Below, in pieces: positions 1-6,656 of a stretch of 9,224 nt of DNA. A program made the translations under genes and the position numbers. The notes under the pieces are model-generated. The model did no database searches and was not told the origin of the DNA. It worked only from the letters and a program-made list of their open reading frames with translations. Source of the DNA: Paludibacter sp. (GTDB taxonomy: Bacteria; Bacteroidota; Bacteroidia; Bacteroidales; Paludibacteraceae); assembly GCA_028748945.1 (NCBI GenBank), contig JAQTOL010000103.1:1-9224 (forward strand), read 5' to 3'. Each line of letters starts with the position of its first letter. Within the stretch, counting starts at the first letter, position 1.

Positions 1-317
1 TTCTTCGTACTCTGACCTCTCAATGGAAGACCGATACGGTGGCGAACACCGCGGTAGCAACCGATATCCATCAAACGTTTGATGTTCGTTTGTACCTCTG
101 AGCGAAGGTCACCCTCCACTTTGAATCCCGCTCCAATGATTTCGCGGATCTTAGATGCTTGGTCGTCTGTCCAATCTTTCACTTTGATGTTGATATCAAC
201 ACCGGCAGTTTCTAAAATCTTTTTTGCACTATTGCGACCTATTCCGTAGATATAAGTCAATCCAACTTCTCCTCTTTTGTTTTGAGGTAAATCTACTCCG
301 ACAATTCTTATAGCCAT
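1..317 (-). CDS. rpsM: 30S ribosomal protein S13, 3' end cut by window edge
   Basis: S13 sits in the head of the small subunit, contacts the P-site tRNA and forms intersubunit bridges with the large subunit. Reading from the ATG at 317 gives [17 protein letters not shown] and 105 whole codons before the window ends, so the normal lysine-rich tail (roughly 20 more residues expected) lies outside. The helix-two-turn-helix region is seen as [14 protein letters not shown] (residues 22-35). The family signature [17 protein letters not shown] is at residues 86-102 and the chain runs off in GQSTK. It lies 27 nt after rpmJ, as the usual first gene of the alpha operon (rpsM-rpsK-rpsD-rpoA-rplQ). The leader is A/T-rich with no Shine-Dalgarno motif. 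The identification is secure; only the C-terminus is unseen. Confidence 0.97.
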   Translation of the reverse strand, partial: MAIRIVGVDLPQNKRGEVGLTYIYGIGRNSAKKILETAGVDINIKVKDWTDDQASKIREIIGAGFKVEGDLRSEVQTNIKRLMDIGCYRGVRHRIGLPLRGQSTK

Positions 318-344
318 AAACTTATTTTTTCAAAAAATAAATAA

Positions 345-461
345 TTAACCCTGACGTTGTTTAAACTTAGGATTTTTTTTGTTGATTACATACAAGCGAC
401 CTTTTCTCCGCACGATCTTGCAATCGTCGGTGCGCTTCTTTACAGATGCTCTTACTTTCAT
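345..461 (-). CDS. rpmJ: 50S ribosomal protein L36, zinc-ligand-poor form
   Basis: L36 is the smallest large-subunit protein and helps pack 23S rRNA. The start is set at the ATG at 461, giving 38 residues from [10 protein letters not shown] to [10 protein letters not shown] longer in-frame ATG upstream would run into the infA coding region and add sequence foreign to the family. The classical zinc ribbon uses three Cys and one His (C11, C14, C27 and H32 in the Bacillus numbering). Here only C14 survives: position 11 is Thr, the third cysteine site is Asn/Lys and the histidine site is Phe. It is therefore a C-minus or degenerate form that should not bind zinc in the usual way, as I recall for other Bacteroidetes. 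It lies 16 nt after infA and 27 nt before rpsM. Confidence 0.95.
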   Translation of the reverse strand: MKVRASVKKRTDDCKIVRRKGRLYVINKKNPKFKQRQG

Positions 462-477
462 GGGAAAATATTTAATA

Positions 478-696
478 TTATTTGTATCTAAAAGAAATTC
501 TTCCTTTTGACAAGTCATAAGGTGACATTTCAACTTTCACTTTATCTCCGGTCAAAATCTTTATATAATGCATACGCATTTTACCTGAGATATGAGCGGT
601 TATTACGTGTCCATTCTCCAATTCTACGCGAAACATGGCATTCGATAATGCTTCGATTATCTTTCCATCTTGTTCGATTGCTGTTTGTTTGGCCAT
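478..696 (-). CDS. infA: Translation initiation factor IF-1
   Basis: IF1 binds the A site of the small subunit during initiation, stimulates IF2 and IF3 and blocks premature tRNA entry. The 72-residue product has the exact usual length and is a single OB-fold domain. Diagnostic stretches are [10 protein letters not shown] (21-30), AHISGKMR (34-41), [10 protein letters not shown] (47-56) and [12 protein letters not shown] (59-70), all close to E. coli IF1. The start codon follows the map stop by only 3 nt (TGA TTT ATG) and has no Shine-Dalgarno motif, so translation is probably coupled to that of map. rpmJ follows 16 nt later. Confidence 0.98.
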   Translation of the reverse strand: MAKQTAIEQDGKIIEALSNAMFRVELENGHVITAHISGKMRMHYIKILTGDKVKVEMSPYDLSKGRISFRYK

Positions 697-699
697 AAA

Positions 700-1485
700 T
701 CAGATTGCTTTGTCTCCTAAAATTTGTTCTATATATTCAAAACTCGATAATATATCGGCTTTGCCACGTCGAATGGCAATTGAATGTTCGAAATGAGCAG
801 AAGGCTTCCGGTCTAAAGTCCGGGTTGTCCAACCATCATTTTCAAATACCAGATTCCGGGTTCCAAGGTTAATCATAGGCTCAATGGCAATTGTCATTCC
901 AGCCTTAAGCATAATACCATTTCCTTTTCGTCCGTAATTCGGAACTTCAGGTGCTTCGTGCAGTTTGCGTCCGACACCATGTCCGATCATTTCACGAACT
1001 ACTGAATAACCCCGCTCTTCGCAATAACTTTGGACAGCATAACCGACATCCCCAAGTCTATGACCTTCTTCTGCCTGTTCAATTCCTTTGTACAAAGACT
1101 CTTTGGTCGTGCGCAACAAATCAATTATTTCAGGTTTTACATTTCCTACACAAAAAGTATAAGCAGAATCACCATGAAAACCATTAATATATGCACCACA
1201 GTCAACCGATATAACATCTCCATCTTCCAGAAAAACCTTGTCAGATGGAATTCCGTGTACAACCTGTTCGTTAATTGAAGTACAAATAGATTTAGGGAAG
1301 CCGCCGTATCCGAGAAAACCCGGTACAGCTCCATTATCCCTTATAAATTCTTCGGCAACTTTATCTAACTGCTCAGTGCTTACGCCCGGAGCAATCAGTT
1401 TCGCCATCTCAGCTAACGTTTTAGCTACTATTTGATTACTAATACGAAGGTATTCAATTTCTTCGTCCGATTTTAAAAAAATCAT
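700..1485 (-). CDS. map: Methionine aminopeptidase, type I
   Basis: This enzyme removes the initiator methionine, after deformylation, from nascent chains whose second residue is small; it works near the ribosomal exit tunnel. The 261-residue length fits type Ia bacterial enzymes without an N-terminal zinc-finger extension. The pita-bread fold residues are all visible: H77 in VVHGIP, metal ligands D95 (SVDCGA) and D106 (HGDSA), H169 (GHGVGR), H176 (LHEAPEVPNYG), E202 (IEPM) and E233 (FEHSIAI). It should therefore be active with two divalent metals. It lies 11 nt after secY with no adk between them, and infA starts 3 nt after its stop. The leader CTAAACACAAAAAGA has no Shine-Dalgarno motif. 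Confidence 0.98.
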   Translation of the reverse strand: MIFLKSDEEIEYLRISNQIVAKTLAEMAKLIAPGVSTEQLDKVAEEFIRDNGAVPGFLGYGGFPKSICTSINEQVVHGIPSDKVFLEDGDVISVDCGAYINGFHGDSAYTFCVGNVKPEIIDLLRTTKESLYKGIEQAEEGHRLGDVGYAVQSYCEERGYSVVREMIGHGVGRKLHEAPEVPNYGRKGNGIMLKAGMTIAIEPMINLGTRNLVFENDGWTTRTLDRKPSAHFEHSIAIRRGKADILSSFEYIEQILGDKAI

Positions 1486-1496
1486 TCTTTTTGTGT

Positions 1497-2840
1497 TTAG
1501 TAGGCAGAAGCACCACCTGAACGTCCTTTTATCCTTCCTGATTTCAATAAACCATCGTAATGACGCATCAACAAGTGACTTTCAATTTGTTGAAGTGTGT
1601 CAAGAACAACTGCTACCAAGATCAACAGGGAAGTTCCCCCGAAAAATTGTGCAAATCCCTGATTAATGCCTAGTATCTGTGCAAAAGCGGGCATAATAGC
1701 AATAATAGCTAAGAATATAGAACCCGGCAAAGTAATACGCGACATGATCAAATCCAAATATTCAGCCGTCCGTTTTCCGGGTTTAATTCCGGGAATAAAA
1801 CCATTATTACGTTTCATCTCTTCAGCCATTTGTGTCGGATTGATGGTGATAGCCGTATAGAAATACGTAAATACCACAATCAGGATTCCAAATACAAAAT
1901 TATACCAAAAACCGGTATTATTCATAAATGCGCCTATAAAACCGCTTACACTTTCCGAATGTGCAAATCCGGCTAAAGTAAGAGGGATAAACATAATGGC
2001 CTGAGCAAAAATGATAGGCATTACACCAGCTGCATTGATTTTCAACGGAATATATTGACGAACACCACCGTATTGTTTATTTCCAACAATTCTCTTTGCA
2101 TATTGAACAGGGATTTTACGCGTTCCCTGAACCAACATGATAGAAGCAGCTATAACCAATAACAAAACGATAAGCTCAGCAATAAACATGACCAAACCGC
2201 CACCGGAATCAGTTAAACGAGAGGCAAATTCTTTGATCACTGCACCCGGAAAACGCGATATAATACCAATCAAAATGATAAATGAAATACCATTTCCGAT
2301 ACCTTTATCGGTAATACGTTCACCAAGCCACATCACAAACATACTTCCTCCACACAAAATCAGGGTTGAAGTAAGCGTAAACATAAATCCGCTTGGTACT
2401 GCAGAACCGGCCTGTGCCAACTGTACACTTAAGTTAATCAAATACGATGGACCTTGCAGTAACAAAATGGCTACTGTCAGGTAACGTGTAAATTGATTCA
2501 TCTTACGTGTTCCGCTCTCACCTTCACGTTGCAATTTTTGAAAATAAGGAACAGCTATAGTTAACAGCTGAATTACAATGGAAGCCGATATATAGGGCAT
2601 AATACCCAACGCAAACACCGAAGCATTTGCAAAAGCACCACCCGAGAACATATCCAATAAGGCAAGTAATCCACCGCTTGTCTGAGATTTTAACGCAGAC
2701 AAAGCATTTGGATCAATACCAGGTAAAACTACATAAGAACCAAAGCGATAAATCATTACTAATAAAGTGGTAGTCAAAAGCCGACTACGAAGATCTTCAA
2801 TCTTCCAGATATTTGTGATTGTCTCAATGAGTTTCTTCAT
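1497..2840 (-). CDS. secY: Preprotein translocase subunit SecY
   Basis: SecY is the inner-membrane channel of the SecYEG translocon, used post-translationally with SecA and co-translationally with the ribosome. The 447-residue protein shows about ten hydrophobic segments, roughly at residues 21-39, 74-96, 119-138, 152-172, 184-198, 216-236, 270-290, 312-332, 371-391 and 402-417. The plug and TM2 region is recognisable as LLDMFSGGAFANAS (61-74) followed by LGIMPYISASIVIQLL. Other family marks are QKLQREGESG (101-110), GERITDKGIGNGIS (173-186), the cytosolic loop RKIPVQYAKR (241-250), and the loop NPTQMAEEMKRNNGFIPGI (334-352), which contacts SecA or the ribosome. It starts 4 nt after the rplO stop, so coupling is likely. 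Confidence 0.98.
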   Translation of the reverse strand: MKKLIETITNIWKIEDLRSRLLTTTLLVMIYRFGSYVVLPGIDPNALSALKSQTSGGLLALLDMFSGGAFANASVFALGIMPYISASIVIQLLTIAVPYFQKLQREGESGTRKMNQFTRYLTVAILLLQGPSYLINLSVQLAQAGSAVPSGFMFTLTSTLILCGGSMFVMWLGERITDKGIGNGISFIILIGIISRFPGAVIKEFASRLTDSGGGLVMFIAELIVLLLVIAASIMLVQGTRKIPVQYAKRIVGNKQYGGVRQYIPLKINAAGVMPIIFAQAIMFIPLTLAGFAHSESVSGFIGAFMNNTGFWYNFVFGILIVVFTYFYTAITINPTQMAEEMKRNNGFIPGIKPGKRTAEYLDLIMSRITLPGSIFLAIIAIMPAFAQILGINQGFAQFFGGTSLLILVAVVLDTLQQIESHLLMRHYDGLLKSGRIKGRSGGASAY

Positions 2841-2844
2841 GCCA

Positions 2845-3291
2845 TTAAATTTTTACGACTGTTCCACCTGCTGCAACAATTGCATCTTCAGCTGATTTTG
2901 AAAAACCATTTGCTTCAACTTCAATTTTTACAGTTAACACCCCTTTTCCTAAAATCTTAACCAATTCGGTTTTAGAAACAAATCCTGCTTCTCTCAAATC
3001 GCTTATACTAATTTTAGTAAGGTTTTTACTTTGTGCAAGCAGTTGTAAAGTATCTATATTGATAGCTTTATATTCTACACGATTAATATTTTTAAAACCA
3101 AATTTTGGCAAACGGCGTTGGATAGGCATTTGACCACCTTCAAAACCAATTTTTTTCGAGTATCCAGAACGTGATTTTTGTCCTTTGTGCCCTTTTGTAG
3201 AGGTTCCTCCTAATCCTGAACCGGTACCACGACCAATTCTTTTTCTGGTTTGTGTAGAACCTACTGCAGGGGTTAAATTACTTAAATTCAT
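2845..3291 (-). CDS. rplO: 50S ribosomal protein L15
   Basis: L15 is a late-assembling large-subunit protein that binds 23S rRNA through a long basic N-terminal extension. The 148 residues match the family length. The glycine/lysine-rich extension RKRIGRGTGSGLGGTSTKGH (16-35), the GFEGGQMPIQRRLPKFGF segment (49-66) and a C-terminal globular domain ending AAGGTVVKI are all present. It lies 32 nt after rpmD and only 4 nt before secY, the standard spc-operon order. Upstream of the ATG is A/T-rich sequence with no Shine-Dalgarno motif. Confidence 0.98.
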   Translation of the reverse strand: MNLSNLTPAVGSTQTRKRIGRGTGSGLGGTSTKGHKGQKSRSGYSKKIGFEGGQMPIQRRLPKFGFKNINRVEYKAINIDTLQLLAQSKNLTKISISDLREAGFVSKTELVKILGKGVLTVKIEVEANGFSKSAEDAIVAAGGTVVKI

Positions 3292-3323
3292 ATCTTATTT
3301 TTTAATAGATTCAAAGAATAATA

Positions 3324-3500
3324 CTATTTGATAATTTCAACCAGATGATGCACTTTTGCTACCATTCCCAATATCTGGGGTGTTGCTTCGTGTTCAACTA
3401 CGGCATTCATTTTTTTCAAACCCAGGGCTTCTAAAGTCAGTTTCTGAACATTAGGACATTTGATTTTACTTCTTACCTGTTTAATTTTTATTGTTGCCAT
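3324..3500 (-). CDS. rpmD: 50S ribosomal protein L30
   Basis: L30 is a small large-subunit protein that binds 23S rRNA. I found this short gene by translating the gap between rpsE and rplO. The ATG at 3500 opens a 58-codon frame, starting MATIKIKQVRSKIK and ending AKVHHLVEIIK before a TAG stop at 3324-3326. Family features are the early IKIKQVRSKI strand, the TLEALGLKKMNAVVEH turn (residues 22-37, where most bacterial proteins read LGLRKxxxxV) and PQILGMVAKVHHLVE (41-55). The length is normal for bacterial L30 (about 58-61). It starts 10 nt after rpsE. It is the only complete gene I see in the window with a TAG stop among mostly TAA stops. Confidence 0.96.
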   Translation of the reverse strand: MATIKIKQVRSKIKCPNVQKLTLEALGLKKMNAVVEHEATPQILGMVAKVHHLVEIIK

Positions 3501-3510
3501 AATTTACGTT

Positions 3511-4029
3511 TTATCCGTTAAACACTGTATCTAATGAAACACCTCTGTTTTGAGCTACCATATGAGCATCACGCATTTCACCTAATGCTACAATTGTAGC
3601 TTTTACCAAATTGTGAGGATTCGATGAGCCTTTTGATTTTGCCAATACATCGGTAATTCCAACACTTTCGAGTACCGCACGCATTGCACCACCCGCTTTC
3701 ACTCCTGTACCATGCGATGCAGGGCTGATAAAGACCTGGGCTCCGCCAAATTTTGAAACCTGAGCGTGAGGAATTGTTCCATTGTGAACAGGTACTTTAA
3801 TCAGGTTCTTCTTTGCAGCTTCAGTTCCTTTAGCGATAGCAGCGGTAACTTCACCGGCTTTACCCAGTCCCCAACCTACTATTCCATCTTCATTTCCAAC
3901 AACAACGATTGCCGAGAAGCTGAATGTACGTCCACCTTTGGTAACTTTCGTTACACGATTGATGGCTACCAATCGGTCTTTCAATTCTAAATCGTTGGTC
4001 GATTTTACTTTGTTCATATTTGTTGCCAT
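3511..4029 (-). CDS. rpsE: 30S ribosomal protein S5
   Basis: S5 lies where the small-subunit body meets the head, near the mRNA entry channel, and affects decoding accuracy and mRNA unwinding. The 172 residues contain the double-stranded-RNA-binding-like N domain from about residue 18, with [17 protein letters not shown] (33-49) and [11 protein letters not shown] (51-61). The C domain has [15 protein letters not shown] (107-121) and [10 protein letters not shown] (131-140). The first ATG (4029) is preferred over a second in-frame ATG four codons later (MATNM) because it sits 6 nt after rplR in the usual close-packed way; the choice is not certain. The gene precedes rpmD by 10 nt. Confidence 0.97.
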   Translation of the reverse strand: MATNMNKVKSTNDLELKDRLVAINRVTKVTKGGRTFSFSAIVVVGNEDGIVGWGLGKAGEVTAAIAKGTEAAKKNLIKVPVHNGTIPHAQVSKFGGAQVFISPASHGTGVKAGGAMRAVLESVGITDVLAKSKGSSNPHNLVKATIVALGEMRDAHMVAQNRGVSLDTVFNG

Positions 4030-4035
4030 ACCTGA

Positions 4036-4380
4036 TTAAAATTTAAGGCCTGCTTCACGAGCGGCGTCAGCTAATTGTTTAATTCTACCGTGATATAAAT
4101 AACCGTTACGGTCAAATACCACTTCTGTAATTCCGGCTTCCTGAGCAACTTTAGCCACTAAAGCGCCTACTTTTGCAGCTTGCTCTGTTTTTGATAATTT
4201 ATCTTTCAAACCCAGTGACGATGCTGCAGCTAAAGTAACTCCGTTTACGTCATCAATCAATTGAGCATAAATCTGAGTATTACTTCTGAATACGGTCATA
4301 CGTGGTTTTTGAGCAGTTCCGTTAATTCTGTGACGGATATGTGCTTTTATTCTTGTTCTTCTATCTAAATTTGTTGTCAT
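4036..4380 (-). CDS. rplR: 50S ribosomal protein L18
   Basis: L18 binds 5S rRNA and, with L5, helps attach it to the central protuberance of the large subunit. The protein has 114 residues, within the family range. It opens with a basic [13 protein letters not shown] segment (7-19) and contains [19 protein letters not shown] (26-44). It ends with the strongly conserved [20 protein letters not shown] (89-108) followed by EAGLKF. It starts 21 nt after rplF and stops 6 nt before rpsE. The leader shows no Shine-Dalgarno motif. Confidence 0.98.
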   Translation of the reverse strand: MTTNLDRRTRIKAHIRHRINGTAQKPRMTVFRSNTQIYAQLIDDVNGVTLAAASSLGLKDKLSKTEQAAKVGALVAKVAQEAGITEVVFDRNGYLYHGRIKQLADAAREAGLKF

Positions 4381-4401
4381 AATTTCACAAGTTTACGTAA
4401 A

Positions 4402-4953
4402 TTATTTACCAGCAGATTTACCTGCTTTGCGGCGAAGTACTTCACCCGCGAATTTAACACCTTTTCCTTTATATGGTTCCGGTTTACGGAATGAACGAAT
4501 CTTTGCACAAACCTGACCAATCAATTGTTTGTCGCAACATTCCAAAATTAAAACCGGGTTTTGATTCCGTTCGCTTTTGGTTTCGATCTTAATAATATCG
4601 GGTAAACTCATAAATATATTGTGAGTATAACCTAATGCAAACTCCAGGGTTTGTCCCTGGTTTGATACACGATAACCAACTCCGACCAGTTCCATTGTTT
4701 TTTTGTAACCTTCTGAAACTCCTACAACCATGTTGCTTATCAGTGAACGGTACAAACCATGAAATGAACGGCTTTGCTTTTCGTCGTTTTGACGGGTTAC
4801 ATGACAAATACCATCTTCAACTGTGACTACGACATTTGGATTGATTTCCTGAGTCAAAACTCCTTTTGGACCTTTTACGGTTACTAACGCATCCTTCACA
4901 GTAATTGTAACTCCTGCCGGCACGTTTATGGGTAATTTTCCTATTCTTGACAT
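4402..4953 (-). CDS. rplF: 50S ribosomal protein L6
   Basis: L6 is a two-domain large-subunit protein next to the sarcin-ricin loop and the factor-binding site. The 183 residues begin with the typical MSRIGKLPINVPAGV. Two repeated alpha/beta domains cover about 1-82 and 83-183. The C-terminal rRNA-binding signature RKPEPYKGKGVKFAGE (156-171) is followed by the basic LRRKAGKSAGK tail. Residues ECC at 138-140 give a cysteine pair that I do not recall as a general feature of the family. Unusually for this locus, the leader carries a purine run, GAGGAAAG, about 8 nt before the ATG, resembling a Shine-Dalgarno site. It starts 18 nt after rpsH. Confidence 0.98.
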   Translation of the reverse strand: MSRIGKLPINVPAGVTITVKDALVTVKGPKGVLTQEINPNVVVTVEDGICHVTRQNDEKQSRSFHGLYRSLISNMVVGVSEGYKKTMELVGVGYRVSNQGQTLEFALGYTHNIFMSLPDIIKIETKSERNQNPVLILECCDKQLIGQVCAKIRSFRKPEPYKGKGVKFAGEVLRRKAGKSAGK

Positions 4954-4971
4954 ATTACTTTCCTCTTTCTT

Positions 4972-5367
4972 TTAATAAATGTAACACAATACTTCGCCAC
5001 CCACATTCAAGTCAAGCGCCTCTTTGTTAGTCATTACTCCTTTAGAAGTAGAAAGAATAGCAATACCCAGACCGTTCAATACGCGTGGCATATCTTTATG
5101 TCCTACATATTGACGAAGACCGGGAGTCGAAACTCTGATCAATTTTTTAATCGAGCTAACCTTGTTAACCTGATCGTACTTTAAGGCAATCTTAATGGTG
5201 CCTTGTGGACCTTCTTCTACAAATTTGTAGTTGAGGATATAGCCTTTTTCATGCAATATCCGGGTCATTTCTTTTTTCAAATTCGACGATGGAACTTCCA
5301 CAACACGGTGGTTTGCTTTGATAGCGTTCCGCAGTCTCGTAAGATAATCTGCTATTGGATCTGTCAT
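4972..5367 (-). CDS. rpsH: 30S ribosomal protein S8
   Basis: S8 is a primary 16S rRNA-binding protein that organises the central domain; in E. coli it is also the translational repressor of the spc operon. The 131 residues match the family. The N-terminal domain begins MTDPIADYLTRLRNAI and the C-terminal rRNA-binding domain contains PRVLNGLGIAILSTSKG (94-110), the STSKGVMT signature (106-113) and the GGEVLCYIY end. It is the only gene here set far from its predecessor, with 126 nt separating it from rpsN and a GC-rich hairpin ending 14 nt before its ATG. Whether S8 regulates this mRNA in Bacteroidetes is not shown by the sequence. Confidence 0.98.
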   Translation of the reverse strand: MTDPIADYLTRLRNAIKANHRVVEVPSSNLKKEMTRILHEKGYILNYKFVEEGPQGTIKIALKYDQVNKVSSIKKLIRVSTPGLRQYVGHKDMPRVLNGLGIAILSTSKGVMTNKEALDLNVGGEVLCYIY

Positions 5368-5381
5368 ATTATTGTTTTTAA

Positions 5382-5405
5382 ATTGATCCCGACTGCCGGG
5401 ACAAT
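5382..5405 (-). promoter_or_regulatory. GC-rich hairpin just upstream of the rpsH start
   Basis: On the mRNA strand this reads ATTGTCCCG, loop GCAGT, then CGGGATCAAT. ATTG pairs with CAAT and TCCCG with CGGGA, giving nine pairs with one bulged T. It is strikingly GC-rich inside an A/T-rich spacer and ends 14 nt before the rpsH ATG. It is followed by TTTAAAAAC, not a T run, so it does not look like an intrinsic terminator. It could be a translational control element, an mRNA-stability hairpin, or part of an inserted repeat. The base pairing is visible; any function is inference. Confidence 0.5.
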
Positions 5406-5413
5406 ATTTAATA

Positions 5414-5468
5414 ATTTACTATTGAATTATTTACAATTTACCATTTACACACTATCTGAATAGTAAAT
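5414..5468. repeat. Perfect 10-bp inverted repeat in the rpsN-rpsH spacer
   Basis: ATTTACTATT at 5414-5423 is the exact reverse complement of AATAGTAAAT at 5459-5468, with a 35-nt interval. Its arms interleave with those of the 12-bp repeat at 5436-5489, so both stems can form together only as a pseudoknot; otherwise they are alternatives. All pairs except one per arm are A-T, so stability would be low. Confidence 0.6.
5429..5449. repeat. Three tandem ATTTAC(A/C) heptamers
   Basis: Plus-strand units are ATTTACA (5429-5435), ATTTACC (5436-5442) and ATTTACA (5443-5449). Reverse-oriented copies of the core, GTAAATG, occur at 5463-5469 and 5484-5490. From general memory, strings of ATTTAC-like units occur in intergenic DNA of Bacteroidetes genomes, which would suggest a dispersed repeat; I could not test this here. 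Confidence 0.6.
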
Positions 5469-5489
5469 GCAAATTAATAAATGGTAAAT
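5436..5489. repeat. Perfect 12-bp inverted repeat in the rpsN-rpsH spacer
   Basis: ATTTACCATTTA at 5436-5447 is the exact reverse complement of TAAATGGTAAAT at 5478-5489, separated by 30 nt. On the transcript it could form a stem between the rpsN stop (5494) and the rpsH start. A shorter alternative pairs CATTTAC (5442-5448) with GTAAATG (5463-5469). There is no T run after it, so it is not a convincing terminator. Confidence 0.6.
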
Positions 5490-5493
5490 GCTT

Positions 5494-5763
5494 TTACCAG
5501 CTTGCTTTTCTAACTCCCGGGATTAAACCGTTTGAGGCCATTTCACGGAACTGAATACGTGAGATACCAAACTGACGGATATAACCTTTTGGACGACCGG
5601 TGATTTTGCAACGGTTGTGCAAACGTACCGGAGAAGCGTTCTTAGGAATCGATTGAAGGGCTTCGTAATTGCCTTCTGCGATATATTTTGCACGTTTCTC
5701 GGCGTACTTAGCAACCATTTTGGCTCTTTTCACCTCGCGGGCTTTCATTGATTCTTTTGCCAT
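5494..5763 (-). CDS. rpsN: 30S ribosomal protein S14, long zinc-free form
   Basis: S14 is a small-subunit head protein needed late in assembly. At 89 residues this is the long C-minus form, as in E. coli (about 101), not the 61-residue zinc-binding form. Its only cysteine is C52, in [19 protein letters not shown] (51-69), so no CxxC zinc knuckle exists. The conserved end [18 protein letters not shown] (72-89) is intact. The N-terminal region is helical and rich in Lys, Arg and Ala. It lies 12 nt after rplE and is followed by the unusual 126-nt spacer. The leader has no Shine-Dalgarno motif. Confidence 0.98.
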   Translation of the reverse strand: MAKESMKAREVKRAKMVAKYAEKRAKYIAEGNYEALQSIPKNASPVRLHNRCKITGRPKGYIRQFGISRIQFREMASNGLIPGVRKASW

Positions 5764-5775
5764 TGTAAGTCTAAA

Positions 5776-6321
5776 TTAGTTTTTTTTGAATGGTAATCCA
5801 AATTCTTTCAACAAAGCGTAACCTTCTTCATCAGTTGCTGCAGTTGTTACAAATGTAATGTTCATTCCCAGTAAGCGGGTCAGCCCATCAATATTGATTT
5901 CGGGGAAAATGATTTGCTCTTGAATACCCAGGGTATAATTACCATGTCCATCCAATTTATTTGCAATTCCCTTGAAGTCACGCATACGGGGTAAAGCCAC
6001 ACGTACCAGTCTTTCAAGAAATTCATACATCCGGTCTCCACGTAACGTAACATGAACACCGATAGGCATTTTCTTACGTAATTTGAAATTGGAAATATCT
6101 TTCTTAGAAAGTGAAGCGACTGCTTTTTGTCCTGTAATGGTTGTCATTTCGTTGATTGCTACTTCGATAATCTTTTTATCGGCAACAGCGATTCCAAGTC
6201 CCTGGTTCAGAACAATTTTCTCGAGTTTTGGTGACTGCATTACCGAGCTGTAACCAAATTCTTTCATTAAGATCGGAACGATACGTTCACTATAATCTTG
6301 TTTTAAACTTGCTGTGTTCAT
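5776..6321 (-). CDS. rplE: 50S ribosomal protein L5
   Basis: L5 binds 5S rRNA, sits in the central protuberance and contacts the P-site tRNA. The 181 residues cover the full family length. Conserved segments are [14 protein letters not shown] (30-43), [20 protein letters not shown] (81-100), PRMRDFKGI (111-119) and [16 protein letters not shown] (127-142), ending FGLPFKKN. It starts 2 nt after the rplX stop. A purine run, GGAGAGGAAA, lies about 10 nt upstream inside the last rplX codons and looks like a Shine-Dalgarno site, although those codons (Ser-Gly-Glu-Glu) explain it equally well. In E. coli the S8 repressor site is at this junction; I could not identify an equivalent structure here. 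Confidence 0.98.
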   Translation of the reverse strand: MNTASLKQDYSERIVPILMKEFGYSSVMQSPKLEKIVLNQGLGIAVADKKIIEVAINEMTTITGQKAVASLSKKDISNFKLRKKMPIGVHVTLRGDRMYEFLERLVRVALPRMRDFKGIANKLDGHGNYTLGIQEQIIFPEINIDGLTRLLGMNITFVTTAATDEEGYALLKEFGLPFKKN

Positions 6322-6323
6322 TC

Positions 6324-6635
6324 TTAAATTTCCTCTCCTGATTTTAAAGAAACCCGCACCAATTTTCCATCTGCATTCAATTTGCGACCTACACGAACAG
6401 GTTTGCCGTTCTCAACAGGATTCAAATTTGAAATATGTATCGTTGCTTCTTTCTTGATTATACCTCCCTGAGGACTTTTCGCGTTAGGCTTGGTGCTCTT
6501 TGACACCAAATTAACACCCTCTACAATGGCGCGTTTGTCTTTCACAAGAACTTCTAACACGCGACCGGTTTTGCCTTTGTCAACTCCGGTATTAACGTAA
6601 ACGGTATCTCCTTTTTTTATGTGTAATTTACTCAT
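6324..6635 (-). CDS. rplX: 50S ribosomal protein L24
   Basis: L24 is an assembly-initiating protein that binds the 5' domain of 23S rRNA and later lies near the exit tunnel. I place the start at the ATG at 6635, giving 103 residues beginning [21 protein letters not shown] at 6638 directly before it would add one residue but is unnecessary, since the family normally begins MSK or MAK. The KOW motif is at about 7-29 ([20 protein letters not shown]). [16 protein letters not shown] (44-59) and HISNLNPV (67-74) are typical of bacterial L24. It lies 21 nt after rplN and its stop is 2 nt before rplE. Confidence 0.96.
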   Translation of the reverse strand: MSKLHIKKGDTVYVNTGVDKGKTGRVLEVLVKDKRAIVEGVNLVSKSTKPNAKSPQGGIIKKEATIHISNLNPVENGKPVRVGRKLNADGKLVRVSLKSGEEI

Positions 6636-6656
6636 CACTATATTGTTTTTCGAAGA

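Noticed and set aside
345..533. Longer rpmJ starting 24 codons upstream
   Set aside because: The extension overlaps the infA coding region and adds sequence absent from L36 proteins; the internal ATG at 461 gives the normal 38 residues.
2137..2484. Plus-strand 115-codon open frame
   Set aside because: It lies wholly antisense to secY, its product has no family features, and secY is intact and strongly conserved; it is a reading-frame shadow.
5414..5489. Intrinsic terminator after rpsN
   Set aside because: The stems are A-T pairs with long loops and no T run follows on the transcribed strand; downstream essential genes appear to rely on read-through.
5368..5493. Internal promoter for rpsH
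   Set aside because: A TTTG occurs near the rpsN end, but the downstream element is a poor match to TAnnTTTG and the spacing is about 15 nt instead of about 19.
6636..6638. GTG start for rplX
   Set aside because: It adds only one residue before a good ATG, and the family usually begins MSK or MAK.
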